Source: Haladaptatus litoreus (GTDB lineage Archaea; Halobacteriota; Halobacteria; Halobacteriales; Haladaptataceae). Taken from it: 64,000 nt of DNA. This document shows, one piece after another, positions 40,933 to 50,825 of this stretch. The stretch covers positions 1,612,001-1,676,000 of the forward strand of contig NZ_FTNO01000001.1 of assembly GCF_900156425.1 (NCBI RefSeq), given 5' to 3'. How positions within the stretch are numbered: the first letter of the stretch is position 1; the number at the start of each line of letters is the position of its first letter. Under the pieces are notes generated by a model. That model did not search any database. It was not told the origin of the DNA and saw only the letters and a list, made by a program, of their open reading frames with translations. The position numbers and the translations under genes are program-made.

Positions 40933-42897
40933 ATGGAGTTAGAAGAAATCAACACTATCGCGGTTCTCGGTGCCGGAAACATGGGCCACGGAATCGCGGA
41001 AGTCGCCGCGCTCGCGGGGTATGACGTGAACCTGCGCGACATCAAAGAGGAGTTCGTCCAGAACGGCTACGACCAAATCGAATGGAGCCTCGGCAAACTC
41101 GCCGAAAAAGACCAACTCAGCGAGGCGGAAGCCGACGCCGCGCTGGAGCGCGTCACCCCACTCGTTGATTTCGGCGAGGCTGTCTCGGATGCGGACTTCG
41201 TCATCGAAGCAGTCCCCGAAAAGATGGACATCAAAAAGGACGTGTACTCCGAGATGGAAAAGCACGCGCCAGACCACACCATCTTCGCCACGAACACCTC
41301 CAGCCTCTCGATTACGGAACTCTCCGAGGTGACAAACCGCCCCGAGCAGTTCTGTGGAATGCACTTTTTCAACCCACCTGTTCGAATGCAGTTGGTCGAA
41401 GTCATCACGGGCGCGCACACGGACGACAGCGTCCTCGACGTGACCGAGGAGTTAGCCGAGGAGATGGGCAAGACGCCCGTTCGCGTGCGCAAGGACAGTC
41501 CCGGTTTCATCGTCAACCGCGTCCTCGTCCCCCTGATGAACGAGGCGGCGTGGATGGTCGAATCCGGCGATGCGACCGTCGAAGAAGTGGACAGCGCGAC
41601 GAAGTTCGACATCGGCCTGCCGATGGGAAGTTTCGAACTCGCAGACCAAGTCGGCATCGACGTGGGCTACCACGTCTTAGAATACATGCACGATGTGCTC
41701 GGTGACGCCTACGAACCGTGCCCACTTCTCGCCGAAAAGGTCGAAGAGGGTAACCTCGGCAAGAAAACCGGCGAAGGCTTCTACGACTACGAAAACGGCG
41801 GCGTGGACGTGCCGACCGACGCCGGAAGCGAGGCGGTCGTCCACCGACTCCAAGCCGTGATGGCCAACGAAGTGGCGAAACTCGTCGGCAACGAGGTCGC
41901 GCCCGCGGACGAAATCGACGAAGCAGTCATGCTCGGCGCAGGCTTCCCGGAAGGCCCAGCACGAATGGCCGATGACGCAGGACTGGACGTGCTCCTCGAA
42001 ACCTTAGAAGACCTCTACTCGGAGACTGGTGCGGAACGCTACGAACCGGCGGACTACCTCGCAGAGCGTGCTGACGTTGGATTCTACGACCAGAGCGACG
42101 AGGACAGCGTCGAGTTCGAAACCGTTCGCATCGAAAAACCCGGCGACATGGTGGCCAACATCGTCATCGACCGGCCACATCGGATGAACACCATCAGCGC
42201 GCAACTGCTCGATGAGCTTTCGGTGGCAATCGACCAAGTCGTCGAGGACGACGAGGTTCGCGCAATCCTCCTCACGGGCGAGGGTGACAAAGCCTTCTCC
42301 GCCGGGGCCGACGTACAGAGCATGGCCGCGGGCGGAGCAGACCCGATTCAGGCCATCGACCTCTCGCGCAAGGGTCAAGAGACGTTCGGCAAACTCGAAT
42401 CCTGCCCGATGCCCGTGGTCGCCGGAATCGACGGCTACTGTCTCGGCGGCGGAATGGAACTCGCAACCTGTGCCGACCTCCGAATCGCCAGCGAGCGCTC
42501 GGAACTCGGTCAACCCGAACACGACCTCGGACTGCTCCCCGGTTGGGGCGGCACCCAGCGCCTCCAGCACATCGTCGGCGAGGGTCGCGCGAAGGAGATT
42601 ATCTTCACCGCAGACCGCTTCGACCCCGAGACGATGGCGGACTACGGTTTCGTGAACGAAGTCGTCTCGAACGACGAGTTCGAAGACAAAGCCTTCGAAC
42701 TCGCCAGCAAACTCGCTGGCGGCCCGCCAATCGCACAGGAGTACACGAAACGCGCCATGCTCAAGGGCTGGGAGAGCACCGACGCAGGCCTCGAAATCGA
42801 AGCCCAAGCCTTCGGCCACCTCATGAGCACGGACGACCTGATGGAGGGCATTACGGCCTTCATGAGCAAGCGCGACCCCGAGTTCGAAGGGAAGTAA
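40933..42897 (+). CDS. 3-hydroxyacyl-CoA dehydrogenase/enoyl-CoA hydratase fusion
   Basis: The 654-residue bifunctional protein has an NAD-binding domain (AVLGAGNMGHGIAEVAALAGYDV), FATNTSSLSITEL, the catalytic histidine region CGMHFFNPP and the C-terminal dehydrogenase domains to about residue 375. A crotonase domain follows from about 395, with GEGDKAFSAGADVQSMA, YCLGGGMELA and the glutamate in GQPEHDLGLLPGWGGTQRL. It carries out hydration of enoyl-CoA and oxidation of the hydroxyacyl-CoA. The domain order, dehydrogenase first, is the reverse of the bacterial FadB order and common in archaea. Confidence 0.95.
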   Translation: MELEEINTIAVLGAGNMGHGIAEVAALAGYDVNLRDIKEEFVQNGYDQIEWSLGKLAEKDQLSEAEADAALERVTPLVDFGEAVSDADFVIEAVPEKMDIKKDVYSEMEKHAPDHTIFATNTSSLSITELSEVTNRPEQFCGMHFFNPPVRMQLVEVITGAHTDDSVLDVTEELAEEMGKTPVRVRKDSPGFIVNRVLVPLMNEAAWMVESGDATVEEVDSATKFDIGLPMGSFELADQVGIDVGYHVLEYMHDVLGDAYEPCPLLAEKVEEGNLGKKTGEGFYDYENGGVDVPTDAGSEAVVHRLQAVMANEVAKLVGNEVAPADEIDEAVMLGAGFPEGPARMADDAGLDVLLETLEDLYSETGAERYEPADYLAERADVGFYDQSDEDSVEFETVRIEKPGDMVANIVIDRPHRMNTISAQLLDELSVAIDQVVEDDEVRAILLTGEGDKAFSAGADVQSMAAGGADPIQAIDLSRKGQETFGKLESCPMPVVAGIDGYCLGGGMELATCADLRIASERSELGQPEHDLGLLPGWGGTQRLQHIVGEGRAKEIIFTADRFDPETMADYGFVNEVVSNDEFEDKAFELASKLAGGPPIAQEYTKRAMLKGWESTDAGLEIEAQAFGHLMSTDDLMEGITAFMSKRDPEFEGK

Positions 42898-42927
42898 GCG
42901 AACGCGACGAGAATCGAAATCGGCCTC

Positions 42928-42949
42928 CGGGGTGACATCGACTACCCCG
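42928..42949 (+). terminator. Possible hairpin terminator
   Basis: CGGGGT and ACCCCG form a six-base stem with a ten-base loop about 30 bases after the fusion gene. No T-run follows, so this is weak. Confidence 0.35.
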
Positions 42950-43031
42950 TGAAACACTGCCGCTGTCGGTCGATAACGCAAGGCTTAAACTAGTACGGCA
43001 GAAAGCAATGAGTGCGCAGGAAGCGCAACAC

Positions 43032-43106
<75 letters not shown>

Positions 43107-43245
43107 TTTCTACGATTTCAATACCAATCAGCGACGGCTTTCCTTTCCTCCTTCGATTTCATCCGAGTGACGACGATTACCCACGTTTGAACCGCACGAA
43201 CGATACCCGCGATTAAAGCCACTCCTCGTTGCGCTTCGGATAGCG

Positions 43246-43626
43246 ATGAACCGGGGTGCAAAACTGCTCTTGGCAGTCACAGTTGCGAGTGTGGTTTTCT
43301 CCGGTACTGTCGCGGCGGAGCAGACGGACAAAAAAGGACAGTACGCGGAGGCGAACGTGAGCCATTTCGAACTCGACACCCAATCGGGCAAAGCCCTCGC
43401 GGGCGACCGCATCACGGTCGCCCGCGACAGAGGCAACAGGTCAACACTGGTTCCACGGATAGTTGTGGATGCTTCTCCGAGCGACAGACTGAACGAGAAT
43501 ATCGTCGTGTTCGATGATTCGAGCCACCAATCACAGACCCACGACCGAAATGAACGAAATAACGAGGGGAACAGCCAAATATGCGCTACTATCGTCACCA
43601 TCGCCAATATAGCTACAAATCCATAA
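43246..43626 (+). CDS. Possible secreted protein of unknown function
   Basis: The frame encodes 126 residues with a good signal-peptide-like start (two basic residues, then LLLAVTVASVVFSGTVAAEQ) and a polar remainder with one weakly hydrophobic C-terminal segment. No family is recognised. The C-terminal half has low-complexity N, R and H runs and could be out of frame. The gene follows tRNA-Glu and precedes the AbrB-like gene on the same strand. Confidence 0.4.
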   Translation: MNRGAKLLLAVTVASVVFSGTVAAEQTDKKGQYAEANVSHFELDTQSGKALAGDRITVARDRGNRSTLVPRIVVDASPSDRLNENIVVFDDSSHQSQTHDRNERNNEGNSQICATIVTIANIATNP

Positions 43627-43651
43627 CACCGTCACTTTCGAAGCCTTTCCC

Positions 43652-43822
43652 ATGACTGACGAAGAAATCTTGGGGACGACGAAAATCGCCCGACGATGGC
43701 GAATTAGCCTCATCAAAGACGTGCGAGAAGTGTTCGAAGAACAGGACGTCGAACTCGAAGAGGGGGATAGAGTTATGTTCGTCGAACGTGACGGTGAAAT
43801 ACTCATTAAATCTACAAAGTAG
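43652..43822 (+). CDS. Small AbrB/SpoVT-like looped-hinge DNA-binding protein
   Basis: The 56-residue protein has the looped-hinge pattern of AbrB/MazE-type antitoxins and regulators: GTTKIARRWRISLIKDVREVF, then LEEGDRVMFVERDGEILIKS. Such proteins bind DNA as dimers. No toxin gene is seen next to it, so a regulator rather than an antitoxin is favoured. The ATG at 43652 gives full domain length. Confidence 0.75.
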   Translation: MTDEEILGTTKIARRWRISLIKDVREVFEEQDVELEEGDRVMFVERDGEILIKSTK

Positions 43823-44049
43823 GGTCGTTCTATCAGCCGAGACCTGCCGAAAATATCACTGTTATGACATTAATTCATAGAGCTAAAAACGTTGAAAATT
43901 GGACAAAGACGCCCGAAAGGAAAAGTGCGGAGTTCGACAGTTCAGTTCGCCTAGTGAATATCTTTATTATTCTGGAACGCTTCTATTTGGTGTTGTCTGA
44001 CGATAGCTACTCGTCAGTGTAAACGAAACAAAATATAGATTCAAATGCT

Positions 44050-45246
44050 ATGAAGACTGCCGCCGATTCAACCCCATCTCCCGGGAACGTTCTCGTTTTT
44101 AGCCCCGCAATCGGAAACCGAACTGACGAGGAATGCGTTTCTCGACTGTCCACAGCCGACCCGAGCGAAACGAACGCCCTGTTCGTCTCTTACAAACGGT
44201 CGCCCGAAGAACTACTCGAACGCTGGCGCGAGCGATTCGGCGACGACCCGGCGTCGTTCGGCATCATCGCCGTCGGAACGCAGAGTTCGGCGAGTCAGAC
44301 GGAGAACGACCAGAACGTCGTCTCGCTCGCCCGCCCCGACTGTCTCGGACGGCTTCAAACCGCGATGTATCTCTATCTCGACCAGTGGTCGGCGACGGAT
44401 GGGCAGTCGGTGCTCTGTTTCGATTCGATTACGGCGATGCTCCGCCACGTCAACCGAACGACCGCCTTTCGGTTCGTTCGCTCGTTGACCGAGTCGCTTC
44501 GCAGAATCGACGTAACCGCGCATTTTCACATGCACCCCGAAGCGCACGACGCGGAGACGGTTGCCATGCTCCGCCCACTGTTCGACACGGTCATCGACGG
44601 CCCACCGGAAACCGGCCCAGAAATCTCACCAGCGGCGCTTTCGGTGCTTCTCGATTCACCTCGTCGGCGTTTCGTCTGCCGATACCTCGCCGAAATCGGG
44701 GACACTGCGGACGTGTCCGCCATCGCCGACCAAATCGCGAGATGGGAATCCGAGGCCACGCCGAACGAGGAAACACGGGAGCGAGTTCACATCACGCTTC
44801 GACACGTCCACCTCCCGAAACTGGCCGAAACAGGTGTGGTCGAACTCGACAGCGGAACAGTCGCATCGAAAATCGGTACCGACGAACTGGAGCGGTACTG
44901 CCGAATCGCAGGGCAAGGAGAATCGAATTCCGAGACGGAACCGACCATCTCGGACGGCGACGGATTGTCGGGGAGAACCCGCTTGAAGGACAAATCGGAC
45001 GAAGCCTACTGGACGGTGTATGGCACCGACCGGGATTCGGTCGTCGTAATGCTAGCACGGGCACTCGGAACCGTCTCGGATGTGCATCCGACGGAACTTC
45101 GCCCCGTCCTCTACGATGTCGTGGACATCGACGCCCTTCAGCGACTCGCCGAGCGCGAAGAAACCTCCGTCTACGCGACGTTCAACTACGGAGAGTACGA
45201 AGTGGTCGTGGACGGCGGTGAGATTCGCCTGTACGAATCGGAATAA
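44050..45246 (+). CDS. Three-domain regulator: KaiC/RecA-like domain, DUF7344 winged helix, HalOD1 output domain
   Basis: In the 398-residue protein, residues of about 10-190 form a RecA/KaiC-like domain (DUF7504 type, name from memory) that lacks a clear Walker A lysine but keeps QSVLCFDSITAML. Residues of about 200-290 are a DUF7344 winged helix (ALSVLLDSPRRRFVCRYLAE...HVHLPKLAETGVVELD). Residues of about 320-398 are a HalOD1 domain (VSDVHPTELRPVLYDVVDIDALQRL...YEVVVDGGEIRLYE). This is a haloarchaeal signalling/output protein, probably a transcription regulator. The last two domains occur as separate overlapping genes at 56643-57324. Confidence 0.8.
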   Translation: MKTAADSTPSPGNVLVFSPAIGNRTDEECVSRLSTADPSETNALFVSYKRSPEELLERWRERFGDDPASFGIIAVGTQSSASQTENDQNVVSLARPDCLGRLQTAMYLYLDQWSATDGQSVLCFDSITAMLRHVNRTTAFRFVRSLTESLRRIDVTAHFHMHPEAHDAETVAMLRPLFDTVIDGPPETGPEISPAALSVLLDSPRRRFVCRYLAEIGDTADVSAIADQIARWESEATPNEETRERVHITLRHVHLPKLAETGVVELDSGTVASKIGTDELERYCRIAGQGESNSETEPTISDGDGLSGRTRLKDKSDEAYWTVYGTDRDSVVVMLARALGTVSDVHPTELRPVLYDVVDIDALQRLAEREETSVYATFNYGEYEVVVDGGEIRLYESE

Positions 45247-45252
45247 CGACTC

Positions 45253-47241
45253 TCAGGCGAGCCACTCGTCCGGTTTCGTGTCGTAATCGACTTCCGTGGC
45301 CGTGATGTCTTCCACTTCGCTCCACGGGAGGTCGTGCATCTCGAACTCATTGCCGTCGTAGCGCAGGAGCTTTCCTTTCTCCTCCGGTTCCGGTTCGCGG
45401 TCGCGCCGTCGAGCGATTTCCGCGTCCCGTTCGTCGATTTCTTTCACGATGGTTTTCAGGTTCACCGGGCGACCCCACAGGTCGTAGATGCGCTCCAAGG
45501 TTCGCGTGGCCTGTCCGATGTCGAGCATGACGCCATTGTAGTGGTGGCCCAACAGCAGTTCGTTGCGGTTGTCGTAGTTGCCATCGTACACCGCGATAGT
45601 GGGCTTGCCGAAGTTGGTGAACTGGAGCATCAATTTCTTCTTTACGTCCTCGTACTCCGAACTGGTCACGCGGTAGTCGCCGGTCGTCTGGCTGAACTCG
45701 TAGGTGAAGTAGTTGTTGTCGGTGACGAACTCCTTCGTCAGGAAGCCGTCTAAGAACGTCACGTCGTTGTGGCTCGCCCGAACCTCGTACATCCGGTTCC
45801 ACCCGACGGCGAAGTCCACGTCCGCCATCGCCTCCGCGACGGTTTCGTAGCGTTCGTCGTCCATCAGATAGCGAGCGTACTGCTCCAAGGTCTGCTGGCC
45901 GATGGATTCTAAGAACCCGCGATTTTGGAGTTTGTTGAGCGAGAAATGACGCTCCGCGAGGCCTTCGTAGGAGAGCACCTTCCACGGATGGCGGTCAACG
46001 TCGATTTCTCCCGCCTTCGCTCGTTCCAAGCCCTCCGAATCGACTTTCTCGGACGGTAAGGATTCGAGGTCGGAGAGCGTCTCCGAGGTCACCGATTCGA
46101 GTGCCGGATGCGGTTCGATGAGTTCGTTCACCTCGTCGAAATCGACCACGTCGTGGAAGTTCCGCCACGTGATTCCTTTCACGCGCATGAGTTTTCGCAC
46201 GACTTCCCGGCGATTTTCGGTGTTCTCGATGTACTCCCACAACTGCTTGCCGAGTTTGTATGGGTTCAGTCCCGGCGACCCGAGAACACGCGCTTGGTGG
46301 TCTGCGTACTCAATGAATTCGTCCGTCCCGGCGAAGGACTCCTCGCCCATCATCATGGATTCCCAGTAGGCGGCCCACCCCTCGTTCATCACTTTCGTCG
46401 TCTTCTGCGCCGCAAAGTAGTACGACTCGGTTCTGAGCATTTCGAGGACTTCTTTCTGCCAGTCTTCCATCTCGACGGCTTTGCCCTCCTCCGGGTCGTA
46501 GGCCCGACCGTGGTCGCGGAAGAACGCGAGTAAGTCCTTCTCGGGTTCTTCGAGTTTTCCGGCCTGTTTCTCGCGCTGTGCTTCCAGCCATTCGTCGTCG
46601 AACACCTCGTCGCGCACCTCGTCGCTTAGGTTCATATCCGCGAGTTGGTCGGAAATTTCGTCCGTGTCGTGGTCATCTTCGTCGTCCCGAACCCGGTGTT
46701 GGTTTTTGAACGCCTGATGCTGGTCGATGTTATCCTGTAGGCAGAGAACGTTGTCTATCCACTTTTCGACCGCCTCCCGGTCGATTTCCGAGTCGGCCAT
46801 GATGGAGCGAACGCGGTCCGCGTGGCGGGAAAGGAGGGCCGCCGCATCGAGTTCGTCTGCGAACATCCGGTACCAGCGGTTGTTGGCGAAGAAATCCGAG
46901 TGCGCCTCGACGTGCGTGATGACCGCCTTCTGGTCGGCGAGGCTGTTCGATTGCTGTAAGAAGGCGTGGGCCGGGTCGTCGTTGATGACGATTTCGAACG
47001 CTTTCCCGCCCGCGTACTGGGTCTGTTTCTGCTGGCGGTCGTACTTCATCCCCCATCGCCAGTGTGGATACCGCTCTTGGAACCCGTCGTAGGCGATGAG
47101 TTCGTTCATCTCGTCGTAGTCGATTATCCAATACTTGACGGGATACGGGTCGAGACCGAGTTTTTTCGCGAGTTTTCGCGCTTCCACGACCGGTTCTCGC
47201 ACCCGTTCTGCCTCGCGCTTGGTTTCGATTCGTTCGTTCAT
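45253..47241 (-). CDS. SpoVR family protein
   Basis: The 662-residue protein is of SpoVR/YcgB type, with [44 protein letters not shown] and the conserved [12 protein letters not shown] and [14 protein letters not shown] segments. Its biochemical role is unknown. It is the last gene of the PrkA-PrkA-YeaH-SpoVR block and overlaps the YeaH-like gene by four bases, which links it to the kinases as in bacterial yeaG-yeaH-ycgB sets. Confidence 0.93.
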   Translation of the reverse strand: MNERIETKREAERVREPVVEARKLAKKLGLDPYPVKYWIIDYDEMNELIAYDGFQERYPHWRWGMKYDRQQKQTQYAGGKAFEIVINDDPAHAFLQQSNSLADQKAVITHVEAHSDFFANNRWYRMFADELDAAALLSRHADRVRSIMADSEIDREAVEKWIDNVLCLQDNIDQHQAFKNQHRVRDDEDDHDTDEISDQLADMNLSDEVRDEVFDDEWLEAQREKQAGKLEEPEKDLLAFFRDHGRAYDPEEGKAVEMEDWQKEVLEMLRTESYYFAAQKTTKVMNEGWAAYWESMMMGEESFAGTDEFIEYADHQARVLGSPGLNPYKLGKQLWEYIENTENRREVVRKLMRVKGITWRNFHDVVDFDEVNELIEPHPALESVTSETLSDLESLPSEKVDSEGLERAKAGEIDVDRHPWKVLSYEGLAERHFSLNKLQNRGFLESIGQQTLEQYARYLMDDERYETVAEAMADVDFAVGWNRMYEVRASHNDVTFLDGFLTKEFVTDNNYFTYEFSQTTGDYRVTSSEYEDVKKKLMLQFTNFGKPTIAVYDGNYDNRNELLLGHHYNGVMLDIGQATRTLERIYDLWGRPVNLKTIVKEIDERDAEIARRRDREPEPEEKGKLLRYDGNEFEMHDLPWSEVEDITATEVDYDTKPDEWLA

Positions 47242-48545
47242 TCTGCCTCCGTGCTCAGGATTTCGTAAATCGCCTTCGTCACGTCCTCAGGCCCGTTGAC
47301 GTAACTGACCGCGACGTTGTCCGCCTCGGCGAAGTGACGCTCCACTTCCTCTGCGTGGGTCGCGTTGATGGCCTTGCCTTCCGGTTGCGTCTCCACGTAG
47401 GCGTGGAGGTTCGCTGGAATTTTCTCCATCATCGGGACGACGTTCTCCTCGGTGTCGTTCCGACTGTTCTCGCTGTCGCCCGCCGCGAACACGTAGCGGT
47501 TCCAGTCGGCCCACGGGAACTCCTCTTCGAGAATCGCGGCGGCGAGTTCGTAAGCGGACGAGATTTTCGTCCCGCCGCCGGAACGAATGCCGAAGAACTC
47601 GCTTTGCTCGACTCGCCACGCCTCCGCATCGTGGGCGATGTAGACGAACTCCGCGTTGTCGTACTTGCCCGTCAGATACCAGTCGAGCGGCGTGAAGGTG
47701 CGCTCGACCAGTTCGCGCTTCTTTTCCCGCATCGACCCGGACACGTCGCGGATGTTGACGACGACGACGTTCTTCTCTCGCTCTTCGATAATTTCGGGGT
47801 AGCGATAGCGTTCGTCCTCGCGTCGGAACGGGACGTGGCGAATCCCTTCTTCCCGAATCTTCTGGGCCGTACTCATCGGCGTCACCCGACTTTCCATCTC
47901 CTCGATGCTCTCCCACTTGGTTCGTTCGTCCGCGGAAAGCGCGTCGTAGTTCTCCTCGACCCAGCGTTTCGACACGGTGAGGCTCTTTTTACGTGCCCAC
48001 TGGAACACCTCGTCAGGCCCCCAGCCTTCGACGCCCATCGCCTCGCGGACGTAGTTCGGGTCGAAGTCCATCGCTAGTTTGCGCTTTAGCCCTTCTTTGA
48101 ACATCCGCTCGAAGTCGAGCGTGCTGTCGGGGCCGGTTTTCGTCACGTCGGTGAAATCGCCCTCGGTTTCCTCGATGACCTCTTTTCCTTTCGGTTCGAG
48201 TTCCAGTCCGAGTTCGTCGTCCAACTCTTGGGCGAACTCCTCTGGGTCCATCTCGTAGTAGTCGTGGTCACCCGATTCGTCGCCAGGGTCGCCCTCTTCG
48301 CCGTCGTCACCGGGTTGTGGCTGTGGCTGACCGACCGGATCGCCCACGTCTGGGTTGCCCTGTCCGACGCCACCTCTGTCGCGCTGGTCGTAGCGGAACT
48401 CCGGCAAATCCACGATTTTGATGGGAATGTGAATCTCGTCGGGGAGACTCTGTCCGAGGTCGCCGTATTGGATGAACTCAGCGAGGTCTTCTCTGCGCTC
48501 CTCGCCGACTTCACGGTAGCGTTCGAGGTCGTCTCTCAGTCCCAT
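47238..48545 (-). CDS. YeaH/YhbH (DUF444) family protein with vWA-like domain
   Basis: The 435-residue protein has an acidic, disordered middle region (residues of about 70-130, with [19 protein letters not shown]). A C-terminal vWA-like domain follows with the MIDAS motif RDVSGSM, the threonine in [10 protein letters not shown] and [13 protein letters not shown]444 proteins accompany PrkA kinases and SpoVR. They probably act as an adaptor or substrate-binding partner. It overlaps the kinase gene upstream by ten bases. Confidence 0.93.
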   Translation of the reverse strand: MGLRDDLERYREVGEERREDLAEFIQYGDLGQSLPDEIHIPIKIVDLPEFRYDQRDRGGVGQGNPDVGDPVGQPQPQPGDDGEEGDPGDESGDHDYYEMDPEEFAQELDDELGLELEPKGKEVIEETEGDFTDVTKTGPDSTLDFERMFKEGLKRKLAMDFDPNYVREAMGVEGWGPDEVFQWARKKSLTVSKRWVEENYDALSADERTKWESIEEMESRVTPMSTAQKIREEGIRHVPFRREDERYRYPEIIEEREKNVVVVNIRDVSGSMREKKRELVERTFTPLDWYLTGKYDNAEFVYIAHDAEAWRVEQSEFFGIRSGGGTKISSAYELAAAILEEEFPWADWNRYVFAAGDSENSRNDTEENVVPMMEKIPANLHAYVETQPEGKAINATHAEEVERHFAEADNVAVSYVNGPEDVTKAIYEILSTEAE

Positions 48546-50821
48546 TTATAGCTCACCTGATTCATGACGTGTTGGCTGGTCAGTTCTGCGGAGGCCGCGG
48601 AGTAGCCGAACAACTCCTGTAGGTTTTCTATCGTCTCTGATTTCACCTCGGCCGTCTCGGTGTTCGTCGGTGGATTTTCCCACTGGCTCGGGTTGAAATC
48701 CTCGTACACTCGCCGCACGTCCTCCCAGTCGTTGCTCGCGAGCACCGTCTTGATTATCGGCACCTCCTTCGGGTCGATGTCGCTCACCTCGAAGTCCTCG
48801 TTTCGGCTCTCCCACGCGTGGCGATTCAGCGCGGTGATGACCTTGTTCCGGCGGAACTCAGCCACCGCGGGACCGGGTTCGTGGTTGACTTCGTATGCGT
48901 CCGGCCCGAACCGACCGAGGTGTTCCGTCTCGAACACCTTCATCTTCAGCGCGTCGGGTTCGATGCGCTCGCCGCGGTCGTTTTCGACATCCTCGCCCGT
49001 CGCCCACGCGTAGACGTGTTCGATGTACTCGGCGACCGTCCCCTCGTCAACCCGACGGTCGCGCATGATGGCGTCCAGCACGTCGCTCTCCTGTTGCTGG
49101 AAGATGTAGTTTTTCACCGGCACGAGTCGGTTTTCGTACTCGGTTCGCTCCGCCGTGGAGAACACGGGTGCGTCCCCGATTCCTTCGGCCATCGCGTTCA
49201 GAATGTCCCGCGGCATGATAACCTGTTCGACGGGGTAGTCGGGGTGGTGGCGGTCGCGGACTTCGTGAAGCAGTCCGGCGATAATGTCCCGCGTGTACGT
49301 CACCGGGATTCCGCCCGACCCGTCCGCCGCGTCGTCGTCGAAATCGAAATCGTCCTTGTCGATTCGCTCGTCGCCGTCCAACAGGTAGCCTCGGTCGAAC
49401 AGCACGGCTTTGTCCACGAGGTCGAGTCCGGCAGGCACGTCGCTCCCGTCGAGGCGCGACACGACGCTGTAGAGCGCGGCGGCCTCGATTGCGTGTGGAG
49501 ACAGTTCTCGCTCGCCGACGCCGTCGCCGTCACGAACGCGAACCGAAATCGGCTCGCGAATCCACGCTTCGAGTTCGTCGTACACGTCCGCCTCCCAAAC
49601 GGGCGTCTCGTTCGTGAGTTCCCGCCGGATGAGTTCGGCCTCCAAACTGAGGTTGGTCAGATACCCGAACTCGCGCCGGTCGAGTCGGCGCTTCAGTGCA
49701 CGAAGGGGGTCGGCCCCGCCCGCGTCCGCGTGCTGGTTCAACTGCGCTTCGAGGTCGGGATTCGAGATGATGACCAACTGCGTGTCAATGTCCATCTGAA
49801 TCCCTTTGTCCAGCTTCACCGACTTTTCATCAGGGACGTTGAGCAGTTTTTGGAGCAAATCGGCGTGCTGGGCCGCATCCTCCACGATGGTCAGCAGGCC
49901 GTTACCCTGCGAGAGGACGCCGTCGTAGCTGAACGCCTGTGGGTTCTTGCGCCCGCGGGAGTCGAGTTCCTGTAACATGCCCTGCATCCAACTGCCGACG
50001 AGTCGCTGTTTCGGCCTGCCGCTGTCCTCCGAGTGGAGGACGCCGATTCCCTCGCCGATGTCCACGACGTAGTTTTTCACCCGGAGATGTGCCGGGTCGG
50101 TGATGGCCGAAAACAGTTCTTCCTCGCCGTTGCGTCGGTACTGCTCTTCGAGGTAGTTGTACGCCTCCCGACTGAACGGGTCGAGTTTCCCCTCCACCAG
50201 CACGTCGATGTGGTCGTCCAAGTTAGCGTTCAGTTGGGAGAGCAGTTCCTCGCGCACCGCTGGCGGAAAGACGAGGAGTGGATGCGACTGGACGGGACTC
50301 GCGTACCAGTTCTCCTCGCTCGTCGCCGTCACGTCGTCGCCGTAGCTGAGTCCCGGCGACTCCGTCGCGGTGGCGATGTTCCACTCGATGGTGTACCGAC
50401 GGCCATCCGGCGTTTTCGAGTACTCGCGCAGGCCGTTGACCAGACAGCGTTTGAGTTCGGATTTTCCGGTCGCGGTCGGCCCGGCGAACCAGATAATCTT
50501 CTCCTCTTTACCGCGTCGCGCGGCAATCGAGCGCAGGTCGTCAACGAAGGCGTTCAACACCTCCGTGTTGCCGAGGATGGCGTGTTCGCCGTCGTTGTGC
50601 GGGTCGTCGAAGAACTTGTAGCGTTCTTTTTCGTCGCCCTCTTCGATGACCGTGCGAGTGCCCATCGACTCGATGGCCTCCAAGAGGTACTTGCTCGCGT
50701 GCGAGGCGATGGTCGGGTTCTCGAACGCCGAGTCCACGTACTCAGCGAGGCTCATCGGCTCCTCGTAGGTTTCGCGGAGTTCGTGGTCGGCATCCGTGAT
50801 GTAGTCGCTTCCTTCGGACAC
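48536..50821 (-). CDS. PrkA-type serine protein kinase/AAA ATPase (paralogue 2)
   Basis: The 761-residue protein has a P-loop ([21 protein letters not shown]), an AAA core with [19 protein letters not shown] and the [25 protein letters not shown] segment. The C-terminal kinase-like region of PrkA has [20 protein letters not shown]. It is more divergent from bacterial PrkA than its upstream partner. The GTG at 50821, four bases after the upstream stop, is preferred over an ATG at 50887 that overlaps the other kinase gene. Confidence 0.88.
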   Translation of the reverse strand: MSEGSDYITDADHELRETYEEPMSLAEYVDSAFENPTIASHASKYLLEAIESMGTRTVIEEGDEKERYKFFDDPHNDGEHAILGNTEVLNAFVDDLRSIAARRGKEEKIIWFAGPTATGKSELKRCLVNGLREYSKTPDGRRYTIEWNIATATESPGLSYGDDVTATSEENWYASPVQSHPLLVFPPAVREELLSQLNANLDDHIDVLVEGKLDPFSREAYNYLEEQYRRNGEEELFSAITDPAHLRVKNYVVDIGEGIGVLHSEDSGRPKQRLVGSWMQGMLQELDSRGRKNPQAFSYDGVLSQGNGLLTIVEDAAQHADLLQKLLNVPDEKSVKLDKGIQMDIDTQLVIISNPDLEAQLNQHADAGGADPLRALKRRLDRREFGYLTNLSLEAELIRRELTNETPVWEADVYDELEAWIREPISVRVRDGDGVGERELSPHAIEAAALYSVVSRLDGSDVPAGLDLVDKAVLFDRGYLLDGDERIDKDDFDFDDDAADGSGGIPVTYTRDIIAGLLHEVRDRHHPDYPVEQVIMPRDILNAMAEGIGDAPVFSTAERTEYENRLVPVKNYIFQQQESDVLDAIMRDRRVDEGTVAEYIEHVYAWATGEDVENDRGERIEPDALKMKVFETEHLGRFGPDAYEVNHEPGPAVAEFRRNKVITALNRHAWESRNEDFEVSDIDPKEVPIIKTVLASNDWEDVRRVYEDFNPSQWENPPTNTETAEVKSETIENLQELFGYSAASAELTSQHVMNQVSYKWD

Positions 50822-50825
50822 TGTG

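Noticed and set aside
43128..43607. 159-codon minus-strand frame after tRNA-Glu
   Set aside because: Serine-rich, with no motif; the plus-strand frame at 43246 has a better signal-peptide start, although that is also uncertain.
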